Notes: generated from the sequence alone by a model not told the origin. Positions 9,566-17,614 are shown, counted from the first letter of the stretch. The stretch: DNA of 28,811 nucleotides from an uncultured Collinsella sp. (GCA_905199225.1 CAJKFS010000030.1:1-28811), one strand, 5' to 3'. Numbers and translations are program-made.

Positions 9566-9653
9566 CCGAGGTGCCCCAGGTCGCCGCGAGAGAGGAGCGA
9601 AGCGTACTTTGGTACGCGAGCGACGGTTTGAGCGGCGAGATGGGGTGCCTCGG
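9566..9653 (-). repeat. Structured intergenic repeat, related element B
   Basis: Nested palindrome: CCGAGGTGCCCCA (9566-9578) pairs with TGGGGTGCCTCGG (9641-9653) through 11 standard and two G-U pairs. Inside it are TCGCCGC/GCGGCGA (9581-9587, 9632-9638) and the tip GCGTAC/GTACGC (9602-9617). The 33 bases 9592-9624 match the inverse of copy C around 12800-12830 at about 30 positions. It lies 13 bases behind the agmatine deiminase stop, in the sense of that gene. Confidence 0.6.
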
Positions 9654-9665
9654 GAAGCCGGACGA

Positions 9666-10871
9666 TTAAGCGGACGGTTCCTGCTGCGTAATGCAGTGGA
9701 TATTTCCACCACCGAAGACGACCTGCTCGGACTGAACGCCGACGCACTTGTAGACGCCCTCGCCCCAGACCTCGTCGTAGATCTTCTGGAGCGTGTCAAC
9801 GGCAAGCTGATCGTTCTCGTCGCCGTACTGCGGGACGATAACGCCGTGGTTGGTGACCAGGTAGTTCATGTAGGAGGCGATCAGCGGCTCGTCGGCAACG
9901 CGCGGCTCGGCGTTCTCGTCGGCGTCGATGGTGTCGCAGGAAGCCTGGTCCATGAACAGCGGGTTCACAGGCATGCAGAGCTTGTAGACCTTCATCTTGC
10001 GGCCCTTGGCGTCAACGGCGTTGGAAAGGGTCTCGTAGACAGCATGGCACTGCTCGTAGAACGGATACTCGGGATCGTCAGTCCAGATGCAGGCCATGAC
10101 GCCCGGAGCGATGAACGTGGCGACGTCATCGATGTGACCGTTGGTCTCCTCGGGGTCGATGCCCTCCTTGACCCAGATGACCTTCTCGACACCCAGATAA
10201 TCCTTGAGGTGTTCGTCCATATAGGCGCGAAGTTCCTCGCTCCAGGGCTCGAACTTCCTCTTGAACTTGGGCCAGATGGACTCGGGATCCTCTTCCTCCT
10301 CCAGAACCGCAGAGCAGGTGCGGCCCGGGGAAAGCAGGCACTGGTCGGTCACGACCACGGTACCTTCGCCGTCGACGGTGATGGAACCGCCCTCGAGGAT
10401 CATGTCATCGGGACGATAACGACGACAGCCGGAAAGCTCAGCCATCTTAAGGGCGATCTGCTCGTCCTTGTCCCACGGGAAGTACAGGCCGTCGACAAGA
10501 CCGCCATAAGCGTTGAAGTGCCAGTGGTTGGCGCGCTTATCGCCCTTGCCGTTGATAACAAAAGTGGCAGCGGTGTCGCGGAACCAAGCGTCGTCGGTGG
10601 TCATCTCGATAACGGTAACGTTCTCGTCTTCCTCAAAGACGGCCTTGCAGTTGGCGTAGTCGGCCTGATTGACGCATATGGTAACCGGAGTGAACTCGGC
10701 AATAGCGCGAGCGATGGCGGCATACTGCTTCTGAGCCGGCTTGGCGCCATGGGCCCAGGTATCGGTGCGATGGGGCCAGCCCATCCACACGCGATCCTGC
10801 GGAGCGAACTCAGCAGGCATAAAGTAGCCGTCGGCCTTAGGGGTGGACTCGGACTCGGTGATCGTACGCAT
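9666..10871 (-). CDS. aguA: Agmatine deiminase (peptidyl-arginine deiminase family)
   Basis: Hydrolyses agmatine to N-carbamoylputrescine and ammonia. The 401-residue protein carries the family landmarks: MGWPHR, DDAWFRDTAATFV (substrate-binding and catalytic acidic residues), HWHFNAYGG, MILEGGSI, EETNGHIDDVATFI, and the C-terminal GGGNIHCITQQEP with the nucleophile at about Cys393. I chose the ATG at 10871 because GGAGG lies seven bases upstream and MRTITESES leads into the conserved start; the in-frame extension to 11036 is Arg/Pro-rich and not family-like. It follows an APC permease on the same strand. Agmatine use would also need putrescine carbamoyltransferase and carbamate kinase, which are absent from this window. 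Confidence 0.93.
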   Translation of the reverse strand: MRTITESESTPKADGYFMPAEFAPQDRVWMGWPHRTDTWAHGAKPAQKQYAAIARAIAEFTPVTICVNQADYANCKAVFEEDENVTVIEMTTDDAWFRDTAATFVINGKGDKRANHWHFNAYGGLVDGLYFPWDKDEQIALKMAELSGCRRYRPDDMILEGGSITVDGEGTVVVTDQCLLSPGRTCSAVLEEEEDPESIWPKFKRKFEPWSEELRAYMDEHLKDYLGVEKVIWVKEGIDPEETNGHIDDVATFIAPGVMACIWTDDPEYPFYEQCHAVYETLSNAVDAKGRKMKVYKLCMPVNPLFMDQASCDTIDADENAEPRVADEPLIASYMNYLVTNHGVIVPQYGDENDQLAVDTLQKIYDEVWGEGVYKCVGVQSEQVVFGGGNIHCITQQEPSA

Positions 10872-10900
10872 AAGATTTCCTCCAAATCGAACGATCGCTT

Positions 10901-10986
10901 GCTGCAGGCGGGTTACCCGCAGCCTAAAACCAAGAGGTGGCGGACGCCCGTTCCCCGGCAAAGGTCGGGGCGCCCGGCGCCGGTTT
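10901..10986 (-). terminator. Structured leader / possible terminator between permease and aguA
   Basis: The gap 10872-11156 has no gene but is strongly self-complementary. On the minus strand AAAACC (plus 10981-10986) pairs with GGTTTT (plus 10926-10931) around a GC-rich interior including CCCCG/CGGGG (10953-10957, 10966-10970), which resembles an intrinsic terminator. Closer to aguA there is a second hairpin, CGGGT/ACCCG with outer GCTGC/GCAGC (10901-10923). It may end permease transcription or attenuate aguA. No known riboswitch class was recognised. Confidence 0.4.
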
Positions 10987-11156
10987 TCACGGAGTCGCAC
11001 CGGCAAGCGACGACGTAACCTGGCGCGCGGAGACAAAACGCACGAAGGATACGGAAGAGAGATTGGGGCGGGCGGTGGTTACCAGAGCTATCGTTCACAC
11101 CCACCCCGGGGAATGGTCAAGTAGCGAGGAGGGTTGGAGCCCCGAATCCGGGTGCT

Positions 11157-12596
11157 CTAGTCCTCTTCGGCCTCGGCGGCCTCCTCAGCGAGACGCTGAG
11201 CAGCCAGCTCGGGGGTGAGACCCTTGTACTCGGTCTCGCGACCCTTAGCACTGACGACGCGGACAACCTCGCCAATAAGCAAAAGCACGATGAAGATAAC
11301 GATCATCGGGACCTTATCGCCAATCTCATCGACAGAGAACGGAATCAGCGTTGCAACGATAGCCAGAATCAGCTCGATGCAGGGAATAGCCAGCATGACC
11401 TTCATCATGGCACCCTTAAACGGGAACGTGAAGATGCGCTCGCGGTTCGGGTCGTTCTTGCGAAGGTTGAGGAACGCCGGGAACATCGGGATATAAGTGA
11501 GCAGCAGAAAGACGACGGAGGTGCCGAAGAGCATCCAGAAAACACCGTTGGAGATGGCGTCAATGGGAACCAGCTGCAGGCACAGCACCAGGGAGGCAAC
11601 GATGGCGTTGACCAGGTTGGCGCCGTTGGGCATATCGTCATCCGAGATCATCGAGGCAAAGACCTTGGGCATGTTGCCGTGCTCGGCAGCGTAGCGAGCA
11701 ACGGAGTTGACACCAAAGGACCAAGCAGCCATGTTGGCAAACAGGGTGATCAGGAAGGCGATGCAGATGATCTTAAAGATCATGGAGTCGCCCACCATGG
11801 TCTGGACAGCGTAGATCATGCCGTAGTCGGGATCGATGGAATCGGCCGGCACAGCAGCGCCGATGCCAAAACCAGCGAACAGGTAGATCACGGCGATAGA
11901 CAGGCCGCCAACGATGATAGCCTTGGGGATATCGCGAGCGGGATCGGCCATATCGTCGGTCATGGTGCAGATGACCTCGAAGCCCATGAAGTTAAAGATG
12001 ATGATCGACAGGTAGCCGAGCGCGTTGGTGTTGGTGAGCTCGGGCAGGAAGGTGGTAGCGGACATGTCGTTCGCAAAACCGTTCTCCATGGCATACCAAA
12101 TACCCAAAGCGCCGACGATAACGGCAACGGCAACCTTGATGATGGCGCCGCCGTTCAGGACCCACTCGGAGTCGGCCGCCTTGGAGCGACCCATGAGGTA
12201 GACGATCCACACAAAGGCAAGATCGATACCCAACTTGGCGATCAGATTGAACTCGACGCCAAAGACCATGCCCAGAATGTCGGGGAACATGGTAGCCAGC
12301 GAGGCGATCCACAGCGGGTAGTTAACCCAGTAGTAGTACGAGATGCGGGCGCCCCACTTGTCGCCCAGGCCATCACGTACCCAGTCGTAAATGCCGCCCT
12401 CGTCGTCATAGGTGGTGCCGAGCTCGGCAACGACCATGCCATAAGGGAGCAGGAAGGTCAGGATCAGGAAGATCCACCAGAAGAACTGCTGGTTGCCAAT
12501 GGCAGCAGCGGGAGCGGCGGCCTCGCAAACGAAGACGACGCAGATGATGGTCGAAATGACCGTCAAGAAGGAAAGCTTCTTCTTTCCGTCGCTCAT
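11157..12596 (-). CDS. APC-superfamily amino acid/polyamine permease
   Basis: A 479-residue membrane protein with about twelve hydrophobic segments spread over residues 8-455, typical of amino acid-polyamine-organocation transporters. Examples are TVISTIICVVFVCEA, WWIFLILTFLLPYGMVVAELG, FNFMGFEVICTMTDDM and VPMIVIFIVLLLIGEVV. FNFMGFEV with a nearby DMADPARDIPKAI loop is a common signature of this superfamily. The C-terminus is Glu/Ala-rich and cytoplasmic. The ATG at 12596 follows AAGGAG. Being directly upstream of agmatine deiminase on the same strand, an agmatine:putrescine exchanger role is the obvious guess, but other members exchange glutamate/GABA or import amino acids. The 285-base gap to aguA means co-transcription is not assured. 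Confidence 0.85.
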   Translation of the reverse strand: MSDGKKKLSFLTVISTIICVVFVCEAAAPAAAIGNQQFFWWIFLILTFLLPYGMVVAELGTTYDDEGGIYDWVRDGLGDKWGARISYYYWVNYPLWIASLATMFPDILGMVFGVEFNLIAKLGIDLAFVWIVYLMGRSKAADSEWVLNGGAIIKVAVAVIVGALGIWYAMENGFANDMSATTFLPELTNTNALGYLSIIIFNFMGFEVICTMTDDMADPARDIPKAIIVGGLSIAVIYLFAGFGIGAAVPADSIDPDYGMIYAVQTMVGDSMIFKIICIAFLITLFANMAAWSFGVNSVARYAAEHGNMPKVFASMISDDDMPNGANLVNAIVASLVLCLQLVPIDAISNGVFWMLFGTSVVFLLLTYIPMFPAFLNLRKNDPNRERIFTFPFKGAMMKVMLAIPCIELILAIVATLIPFSVDEIGDKVPMIVIFIVLLLIGEVVRVVSAKGRETEYKGLTPELAAQRLAEEAAEAEED

Positions 12597-12634
12597 GATG
12601 AGCTCCTTCGCTCAGTCTTGGACAAATCGAGACC

Positions 12635-12702
12635 CTTAAGATATTAAGACAATTGCCAAGCCTCGGTGAGCGGGCGACAGGAGACGAGCATCCGCCGCCC
12701 GC
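12635..12702. promoter_or_regulatory. Upstream region of the permease with two small palindromes
   Basis: The 126 bases before the permease start hold CTTAA-GATA-TTAAG (12635-12648), a compact AT-rich palindrome close to the likely promoter, and a GC-rich inverted repeat GCGGGCG/CGCCCGC (12670-12676, 12696-12702). The first could be an operator. No clean -35/-10 pair with normal spacing was found. Confidence 0.25.
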
Positions 12703-12722
12703 AAACGCGCTTCTACGATGAA

Positions 12723-12891
12723 GTTACGCGGTTATGCCAAACCGCGTAACGGCTCGACGCTGCAAGCGCCCCTAGGCGGCAATCTGACGTTCAATCGTCG
12801 GTCGCGTACCGAAGTACGCTTCCCTCCTCTTTCACGTCACCTTGCTCGTCTAGGGGCGCTTTCGCTGACTTATGCTCAACCTGCGATTGTT
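12723..12891 (+). repeat. Structured intergenic repeat, copy C
   Basis: Homologous to copy A: GTTACGCGGTT / AACCGCGTAAC hairpin (12723-12750), GGCTCGACGCTGCAA, then a long-range stem AAGCGCCCCTAG (12764-12775) / CTAGGGGCGCTT (12850-12861), and the shared blocks GGCGGCAATCTG, CACCTTGCTCG and TTTCGCTGAC. The inner hairpin is GCGTAC-cgaa-GTACGC (12804-12819), replacing the GGCGGCAT hairpin of copy A. It sits 14 bases from the stop of the minus-strand ABC permease, in antisense orientation to it. Confidence 0.75.
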
Positions 12892-12905
12892 TTGCTTTGA
12901 GTCGG

Positions 12906-15107
12906 CTATTCGCTGTAACGGGTGGCGATGGCAGCTTGTACCATTCCGGCGCTCATGAGGTAGGTCACCAGGAAGTAGCCGCCGTAGGCTGCCAGGAAGA
13001 TCGCGCAGGTGAGACCCACCGTGCCGCCGATGCTCATGTCGCCAAACGTACTCACCAGCTCGATAATCACCTTGAGCGCCACAAAGGAGTGCGCCAGGCC
13101 CACTGCCAGCGGGAACAAGAAGAATACCGCTTGCTGCGCCATCACCGAATGGCGAATCTGGCGGTCGTCACAGCCGATCTGCGCCAGCACACGATAGCTG
13201 CGGCTGCCGTCGGCCACATTGGAGAGCTGCTGGATCGACAGTATCGCCGCGCACGCAACGACCAGTACAAAGCCAATGTAGATGGCCAGATAGCTAATCA
13301 TGCCGTTCATTTGCGCTGCTTGCGTGTACATCTCGGAGCGTGTGATGAAGATTCCCCATGACCCTGGCTCCTTGCCGTCAACGAGCAGATTGTCGAGCAA
13401 AGTGTATTTAATGCTCTCGTCTGCCTCGGTCGTATCCATCCCCTGTTTGTAATTAACGAGCAGGCTACTGGAATACGGCTGCAGATTAAGTTGGGACAAC
13501 AGCTCGTCGGCAACGACGACGGTACCCGGATTACTGCCCATCGCCGAGTTGGCGATGGCCGCCGTGTCCTTGTCCGACTTATCGGTTGCGGGCTTGAGCT
13601 CATGCCCGCCCAAGGTGAGGGTATGGCCGCCGGCCATGTACTTGGTGTACAGGTCGCCCAGCTCACCGCCCATATCACACGTAAGCAGGTACTGGTCGCG
13701 GCCAATGCTCACCGGCTCCTCGCCCATCATCTGGCGCAGTTTGTTGTACTGGCTCGCCGGCGTCACAAACAGACCCATCGTATCGGCATTGCTACCCCCG
13801 AGCGCCTTGGGGAGCTTTTCGCCCATGGTCTTGCACATCTCACCCGCAGACACCGAAGGATTCGAACCGCCAAACGGGTAACTCAGATACGAATCGATCT
13901 GAACATGCTCACCGGCAACATCGGCGATATTGACCTTCTTGCCGGTCTCGTCGTTGTTGTCCGCCGACTTGCCCTTGCCGTGCCATGCGGAGTACAAATC
14001 GACCGTTGTATCGGCTAGCACCATGCGGTCGGCTTCAGACGGATTGACATATTCTTTGTAGTAGTCGAGCGTATCGGGCGTGTAATAGACATACGTCTGA
14101 GACACGTCAACAGGGTTATAGCGCTCCAGGTTTTCGTTCATCACATTGGCAATCGACATACCGCACGTCACCGCGGTGATGGCCAAAAACAGGAGCATCG
14201 CGATGACGCCCATCGAAAAGCACACCGTGTTGACCTTGGCCGCAAGCTGGCGCACGGTAAACATGTTGAGGCCGCGCCAATACACGCCGCGCAGGCTCTG
14301 CAGCAGCTTGATGAGCATGCCCGAGAGTCCCCAGAACAGGGCAAAGGTGCCCACGGTAACCATAGCGGTCGTAATACCAAACTGGTTCATGGCCTCTTGC
14401 AGCTTGCTGTCCGTCGCGGTTAGCGGGAACCCATCACGTAGCAGACGGTAATAGGCCACGCCCACAAGCGCCACGCCCACGGCAAAGATGGCAATCGCAA
14501 TCCAGGGGTTGCGTGTCTTGATGCTCTCGTTGCGACGCTCGGCACCCATAAGCTCGATGAGTTTGGTACGACGCACGGCGCGAAGGTTCAGCAGTAGCGT
14601 GAGCACAAACATTACGAGCATGCAGGCAAGGGTCAGATTGAACGCATGCACCGAGAAAAAGAAGTGGAAATTGGCAATCTGTGTCTTAAAGAGCGAGGCC
14701 GTAAAGAACGTCATGAGCTGGGAGAGTCCCATACCCAGCACAATGCCGGCGACAAAGGCCACGACCGAGACGATCACGGTCTCGAGCGCCATGATCGTGG
14801 CGACGCGCCCGCGCCCCATGCCGAGCACCTGGTACAGGCCAAACTCCTTCTTGCGGCGTTTCATGATGAAGTTATTGGCATACACCATCAAAAAGGCCAT
14901 GACACCGGCCAAAAAGTACGTCAGGTCGCCGAGCATGCTGCCCATAACCTGCGCCAAGCCCTCTTCATCGATTCCGGCGATGTCGACCTGCATCGAGATG
15001 GTGTTAAAGGCATAGAAGACCGTGACGCCCAGGGTGAGCGTCAAAAGGTAGACGAGGTAGTCGCGGCCGGCGCGGCGGACGTTGCCCCAAGCGAGTTTAC
15101 AGAGCAT
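12906..15107 (-). CDS. BceB-type ABC transporter permease
   Basis: A 733-residue FtsX-family permease with the BceB layout. Seven membrane segments come first (for example DYLVYLLTLTLGVTVFYAF, VATIMALETVIVSVVAFVAG, FSMGVIAMLLFLAITAV). A large extracytoplasmic domain of roughly 270 residues follows, then three final segments (GMISYLAIYIGFVLVVACA, AVFFLFPLAVGLAHSF, GLTCAIFLAAYGGYFLV). In Firmicutes such transporters sense and free targets of peptide antibiotics such as bacitracin. I prefer the ATG at 15107, with GGTGAGGG just upstream; an in-frame GTG at 15119 is possible. Either start overlaps the ATPase gene, so the two are coupled. The usual BceRS two-component partner is not in the window, so the substrate and regulation are open. 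Confidence 0.9.
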   Translation of the reverse strand: MLCKLAWGNVRRAGRDYLVYLLTLTLGVTVFYAFNTISMQVDIAGIDEEGLAQVMGSMLGDLTYFLAGVMAFLMVYANNFIMKRRKKEFGLYQVLGMGRGRVATIMALETVIVSVVAFVAGIVLGMGLSQLMTFFTASLFKTQIANFHFFFSVHAFNLTLACMLVMFVLTLLLNLRAVRRTKLIELMGAERRNESIKTRNPWIAIAIFAVGVALVGVAYYRLLRDGFPLTATDSKLQEAMNQFGITTAMVTVGTFALFWGLSGMLIKLLQSLRGVYWRGLNMFTVRQLAAKVNTVCFSMGVIAMLLFLAITAVTCGMSIANVMNENLERYNPVDVSQTYVYYTPDTLDYYKEYVNPSEADRMVLADTTVDLYSAWHGKGKSADNNDETGKKVNIADVAGEHVQIDSYLSYPFGGSNPSVSAGEMCKTMGEKLPKALGGSNADTMGLFVTPASQYNKLRQMMGEEPVSIGRDQYLLTCDMGGELGDLYTKYMAGGHTLTLGGHELKPATDKSDKDTAAIANSAMGSNPGTVVVADELLSQLNLQPYSSSLLVNYKQGMDTTEADESIKYTLLDNLLVDGKEPGSWGIFITRSEMYTQAAQMNGMISYLAIYIGFVLVVACAAILSIQQLSNVADGSRSYRVLAQIGCDDRQIRHSVMAQQAVFFLFPLAVGLAHSFVALKVIIELVSTFGDMSIGGTVGLTCAIFLAAYGGYFLVTYLMSAGMVQAAIATRYSE

Positions 15108-15882
15108 CGGAGCCCTCACCGCCCATCATGGCAACGACCTCCATAATGCGGTCGAAGAACTCTCGGCGGTCGGTGTCGCCGCGGCGGAGCTCGGTGAAGA
15201 TCTTGCCGTCGCGGATAAACAACACGCGGCTCGTGTAGCTGGCGGCAAAGCTGTCATGCGTGACCATGAGCACGGTGGCGCGCAGGCGGCGATTGAGGGC
15301 CTCCAGGCTCTCGAGCAGCAGACGAGCGCTTTTAGAATCGAGGGCGCCGGTGGGCTCGTCGGCCATGATCATGGTGGGGTCGGTGACGAGCGCGCGAGCC
15401 GCGGCAACGCGCTGCTGCTGGCCGCCGGACATCTGGTAGGGATACTTGTCGAGCACCTGACTGATGGACAGGCGCGCTGCCACATCCTGCACGCGGGTCG
15501 AGATCTCTGCCGAGTTTGTGCGGGCGATGGTGAGCGGCAGGGCGATGTTCTCGCGTGCCGTGAGCGTATCGAGCAGGTTGGAGTCCTGGAAGATAAAGCC
15601 GAGCTCCTCGCGGCGGAACTGCGAAAGCTTAGCCTGCTTCATGCGCGTCACGTCCTGCCCGTTGATGCGGATCGTGCCACTTGTGGCGCTGTCGATGGTC
15701 GACACGCAGTTGAGCAGCGTCGACTTTCCCGAGCCCGAAGCGCCCATGATGCCAACAAATTCGCCGCGGTTGACGGTAAAGCTGACGTCGTTGAGCGCAC
15801 GGGTCACGTTGCCCAGCGCTCCATATACCTTTTCGAGATGCGCGACCTCCAGTACCGGGGTCGCCATGTGCGTGGTTTGCAT
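15097..15882 (-). CDS. BceA-type ABC transporter ATPase
   Basis: A 261-residue cytoplasmic ATPase of the MacB/BceA group. Motifs in order: Walker A GASGSGKST, Q-loop region FIFQDSNLLDTLTARENIALPL (typical of BceA proteins), signature MSGGQQQR, Walker B MIMADEPTGALD and the switch histidine in VLMVTHD. The ATG at 15882 is preceded by AAAGGA. The gene is first in a two-gene unit with the permease, which starts inside its 3' end. Together they should form a transporter that uses ATP to remove or detach a peptide-like compound at the membrane surface. Confidence 0.92.
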   Translation of the reverse strand: MQTTHMATPVLEVAHLEKVYGALGNVTRALNDVSFTVNRGEFVGIMGASGSGKSTLLNCVSTIDSATSGTIRINGQDVTRMKQAKLSQFRREELGFIFQDSNLLDTLTARENIALPLTIARTNSAEISTRVQDVAARLSISQVLDKYPYQMSGGQQQRVAAARALVTDPTMIMADEPTGALDSKSARLLLESLEALNRRLRATVLMVTHDSFAASYTSRVLFIRDGKIFTELRRGDTDRREFFDRIMEVVAMMGGEGSDAL

Positions 15883-15986
15883 ACCGAGTCCTTTCTTGCG
15901 ATTAGTCTACGGCATCTATAGTCGCAAGAAGACGAGTCGGCTACCATCGATATGGCTTACGCTTGCCTTACCGTTGTGTAAGGTAC

Positions 15987-16113
15987 GGGTAGCTAATTTG
16001 GGACGGGGCTATTTTGACTACCCTTTGACTGCCAGCGACTAATTTGAGGTCGGGACAAATATCAGCTGCCGTATGGGGGTAGTCAAAATAGCCCCGTCCC
16101 AAATTAGCTACCC
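15987..16113. repeat. Perfect 37-bp inverted repeat in a divergent intergenic region
   Basis: The arm 15987-16023 (starting GGGTAGCTAATTTGGG, ending GACTACCC) is repeated in perfect inverse at 16077-16113. The 53-base spacer contains a weaker inner pairing (CAGC/GCTG and ATTTG/CAAAT). Both flanking genes point away from it, so it is not a terminator between convergent genes. The first 14 bases of the arm (GGGTAGCTAATTTG) recur at 27100-27113. The rest of 15883-16145 holds CCTTAC/GTAAGG (15966-15983) and no gene. Confidence 0.85.
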
Positions 16114-16145
16114 TGCCGCGTGTTGATGTTGAGAGAGGACTCCTG

Positions 16146-17132
16146 TTGAAGACTGTTCATGTTGCCGCTGGGATCATTCGCAAAGAAGGATCCGATGAGC
16201 TGCTTGCCGTGCGGCGCGGCTATGGCGACATGCTGGGACTTTGGGAGTTCCCCGGTGGCAAGCTCATGCGCGGCGAGACGCCCGAGGACGCCGTACGCCG
16301 CGAGCTCATGGAAGAGCTGCAGGTAAAAGTCACCAACCTGCGCGATTTCTATACCGTTGAGTATGACTACCCCGATTTCCATCTCTCCATGGAGTGCTAC
16401 TACTGCTCGCTCGCCGATGAATCCGATGAACCCCAGAAGCACGACCGCCAGCTCGATATCCGCTGGATTCCGCGCGCCTCGCTTGCCACGGTGGAATGGA
16501 TGCCCGCCGACAAGGGGCTTATCGATGCCCTGATTGAGCTGAAGGAAGACCGACTCGAGACAAGCTCCGCCGATGACGCCGTGCCCAACACAGCCGACAA
16601 ACCCGCCACCAAACCCAAGCGCGCACCTAAGCGCCGCAGCAAGAAGCGTCCCAAGCCCGGTCTGCTCGACGGCATCGATACCTCGGACCTCTCCGCTGAC
16701 GAGCGCGAACTGGTCCGCCGTCGCGCCGCCATCAAAAAGTCCATGAAGGGCAACAAGCGCGCCAATACCAAGCCAGAGCTGCTCGTTCGCCAGCGCCTGC
16801 GCGCAGCGGGCCTCACCGGCTATCGCCTGGAATGGAAGGTTCCCGGCAAGCCCGACATCGCCTTTCCTGGGCGCAAGATTGCCATCTTCGTCAACGGCTG
16901 CTTTTGGCACCGCTGCCCCAAGTGCAACCCTAGCCAGCCCAAGCGCAACGTTGAGTTTTGGGAGGCAAAGTTCCGTCGCAACGTCGAGCGCGACCGCGCT
17001 GCCGTGGCAGCACTCACTCAAATGGGCTGGACACCCATAACCATCTGGGAATGCGAACTCAAAAAGGACCGCATCGACACCACGATGGAAAAGGTCATCG
17101 AACAGGTGCGGGCCGCAGAGCCGCAGCGCTAA
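16146..17132 (+). CDS. Nudix (MutT-like) hydrolase fused to Vsr mismatch endonuclease
   Basis: A 328-residue protein with two DNA-maintenance domains. Residues 1-130 form a Nudix hydrolase with the full box from Gly38 (GGKLMRGE, then REL, then EE at 56-57) and the MutT-like start VHVAAGIIRK, suggesting removal of oxidised nucleotides such as 8-oxo-dGTP. Residues 135-175 are a Lys/Arg/Pro-rich linker. Residues about 190-310 match very-short-patch repair endonucleases: NTKPELLVRQRLRAAG, KPDIAF with catalytic Asp237, FVNGCFWHRCPKC with probable zinc ligands, FWEAKFRRNVERDR and ITIWECEL. E. coli Vsr has Thr-His where this protein has Val-Asn (249-250); other Vsr proteins vary there too. The start is TTG with GAGAGAGGA six bases upstream. 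No cytosine methylase gene, the usual Vsr partner, is nearby. Confidence 0.88.
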   Translation: MKTVHVAAGIIRKEGSDELLAVRRGYGDMLGLWEFPGGKLMRGETPEDAVRRELMEELQVKVTNLRDFYTVEYDYPDFHLSMECYYCSLADESDEPQKHDRQLDIRWIPRASLATVEWMPADKGLIDALIELKEDRLETSSADDAVPNTADKPATKPKRAPKRRSKKRPKPGLLDGIDTSDLSADERELVRRRAAIKKSMKGNKRANTKPELLVRQRLRAAGLTGYRLEWKVPGKPDIAFPGRKIAIFVNGCFWHRCPKCNPSQPKRNVEFWEAKFRRNVERDRAAVAALTQMGWTPITIWECELKKDRIDTTMEKVIEQVRAAEPQR

Positions 17133-17382
17133 AGACAAGCATTCACAGGTCCCGCACGCCCGCGCCACATCCGCGCCACAAACCTTAGAAAGCCCTTAAG
17201 CTCAAAATCTTTCAAGAGTGTTACTCAGTACCCCTGACCTGCGATTTCATTGTAATTGCAAACCTCATTAAGCCTTTCTTTAGCGCTTCTTTGCAACGAC
17301 CGCGGCATAATGCTGCCAACGCACGGGACCTAGCAGCACACCCGTGCGCAACCTTTTGGTGGACATCGAGGAGGCCGCACGC
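17133..17382. other. Intergenic region, no feature recognised
   Basis: About 250 bases of lower GC between the Nudix-Vsr gene and a small ORF. There is no convincing terminator or promoter; TTGCAA (17291) and TAATGC (17308) are too close together to form a normal promoter. Confidence 0.4.
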
Positions 17383-17589
17383 ATGCATTCTTCCAATGAC
17401 GCAGCACAGCCATCCCTAAAACATGCGGACCTTTTCTCCTTCCCCCCGACACAGAGAGACGGTCTCTTCGACTCCCCCGCCACAAAAGCCAAACGCTCAA
17501 CAAACCAGAGCCACAACTTGCGAGCATCGTTCGAAAAGCTCCAAGCATCTCTAGACAAGGCGTTCCCCGAACAGGCAAGAGCAATCTAA
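17383..17589 (+). CDS. Small hypothetical protein (68 residues)
   Basis: Not recognised. The main support is the excellent ribosome binding site GAGGAGG (17368-17374) eight bases before the ATG. The product is hydrophilic, without membrane segment or Cys, with a Ser/Lys/Asn-rich middle and an amphipathic C-terminal stretch (ASFEKLQASLDKAFPEQ). An upstream in-frame GTG at 17344 lacks a comparable site. It ends 25 bases before the AraC gene, whose promoter would overlap its 3' end. It could be a chance reading frame. Confidence 0.4.
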   Translation: MHSSNDAAQPSLKHADLFSFPPTQRDGLFDSPATKAKRSTNQSHNLRASFEKLQASLDKAFPEQARAI

Positions 17590-17602
17590 GCCCATCGCGC
17601 TT

Positions 17603-17608
17603 TATACT
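17603..17608 (+). promoter_or_regulatory. -10 element placing transcription start on the AraC ATG
   Basis: TATACT at 17603-17608 ends six bases before the ATG at 17615, so the expected start of transcription is the A of that ATG. There is no ribosome binding site before this ATG, which fits a leaderless mRNA. The -35 region is poor. Confidence 0.4.
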
Positions 17609-17614
17609 GATGCC

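Noticed and set aside
10872..11156. Guanidine or other known riboswitch in the aguA leader
   Set aside because: The region folds strongly, but I could not find the conserved motifs of the guanidine classes or of other riboswitches I checked by eye.
16146..17132. Two adjacent genes for MutT and Vsr
   Set aside because: The frame is open from the TTG through both domains with a continuous basic linker, and there is no stop between them and no convincing internal ribosome binding site.
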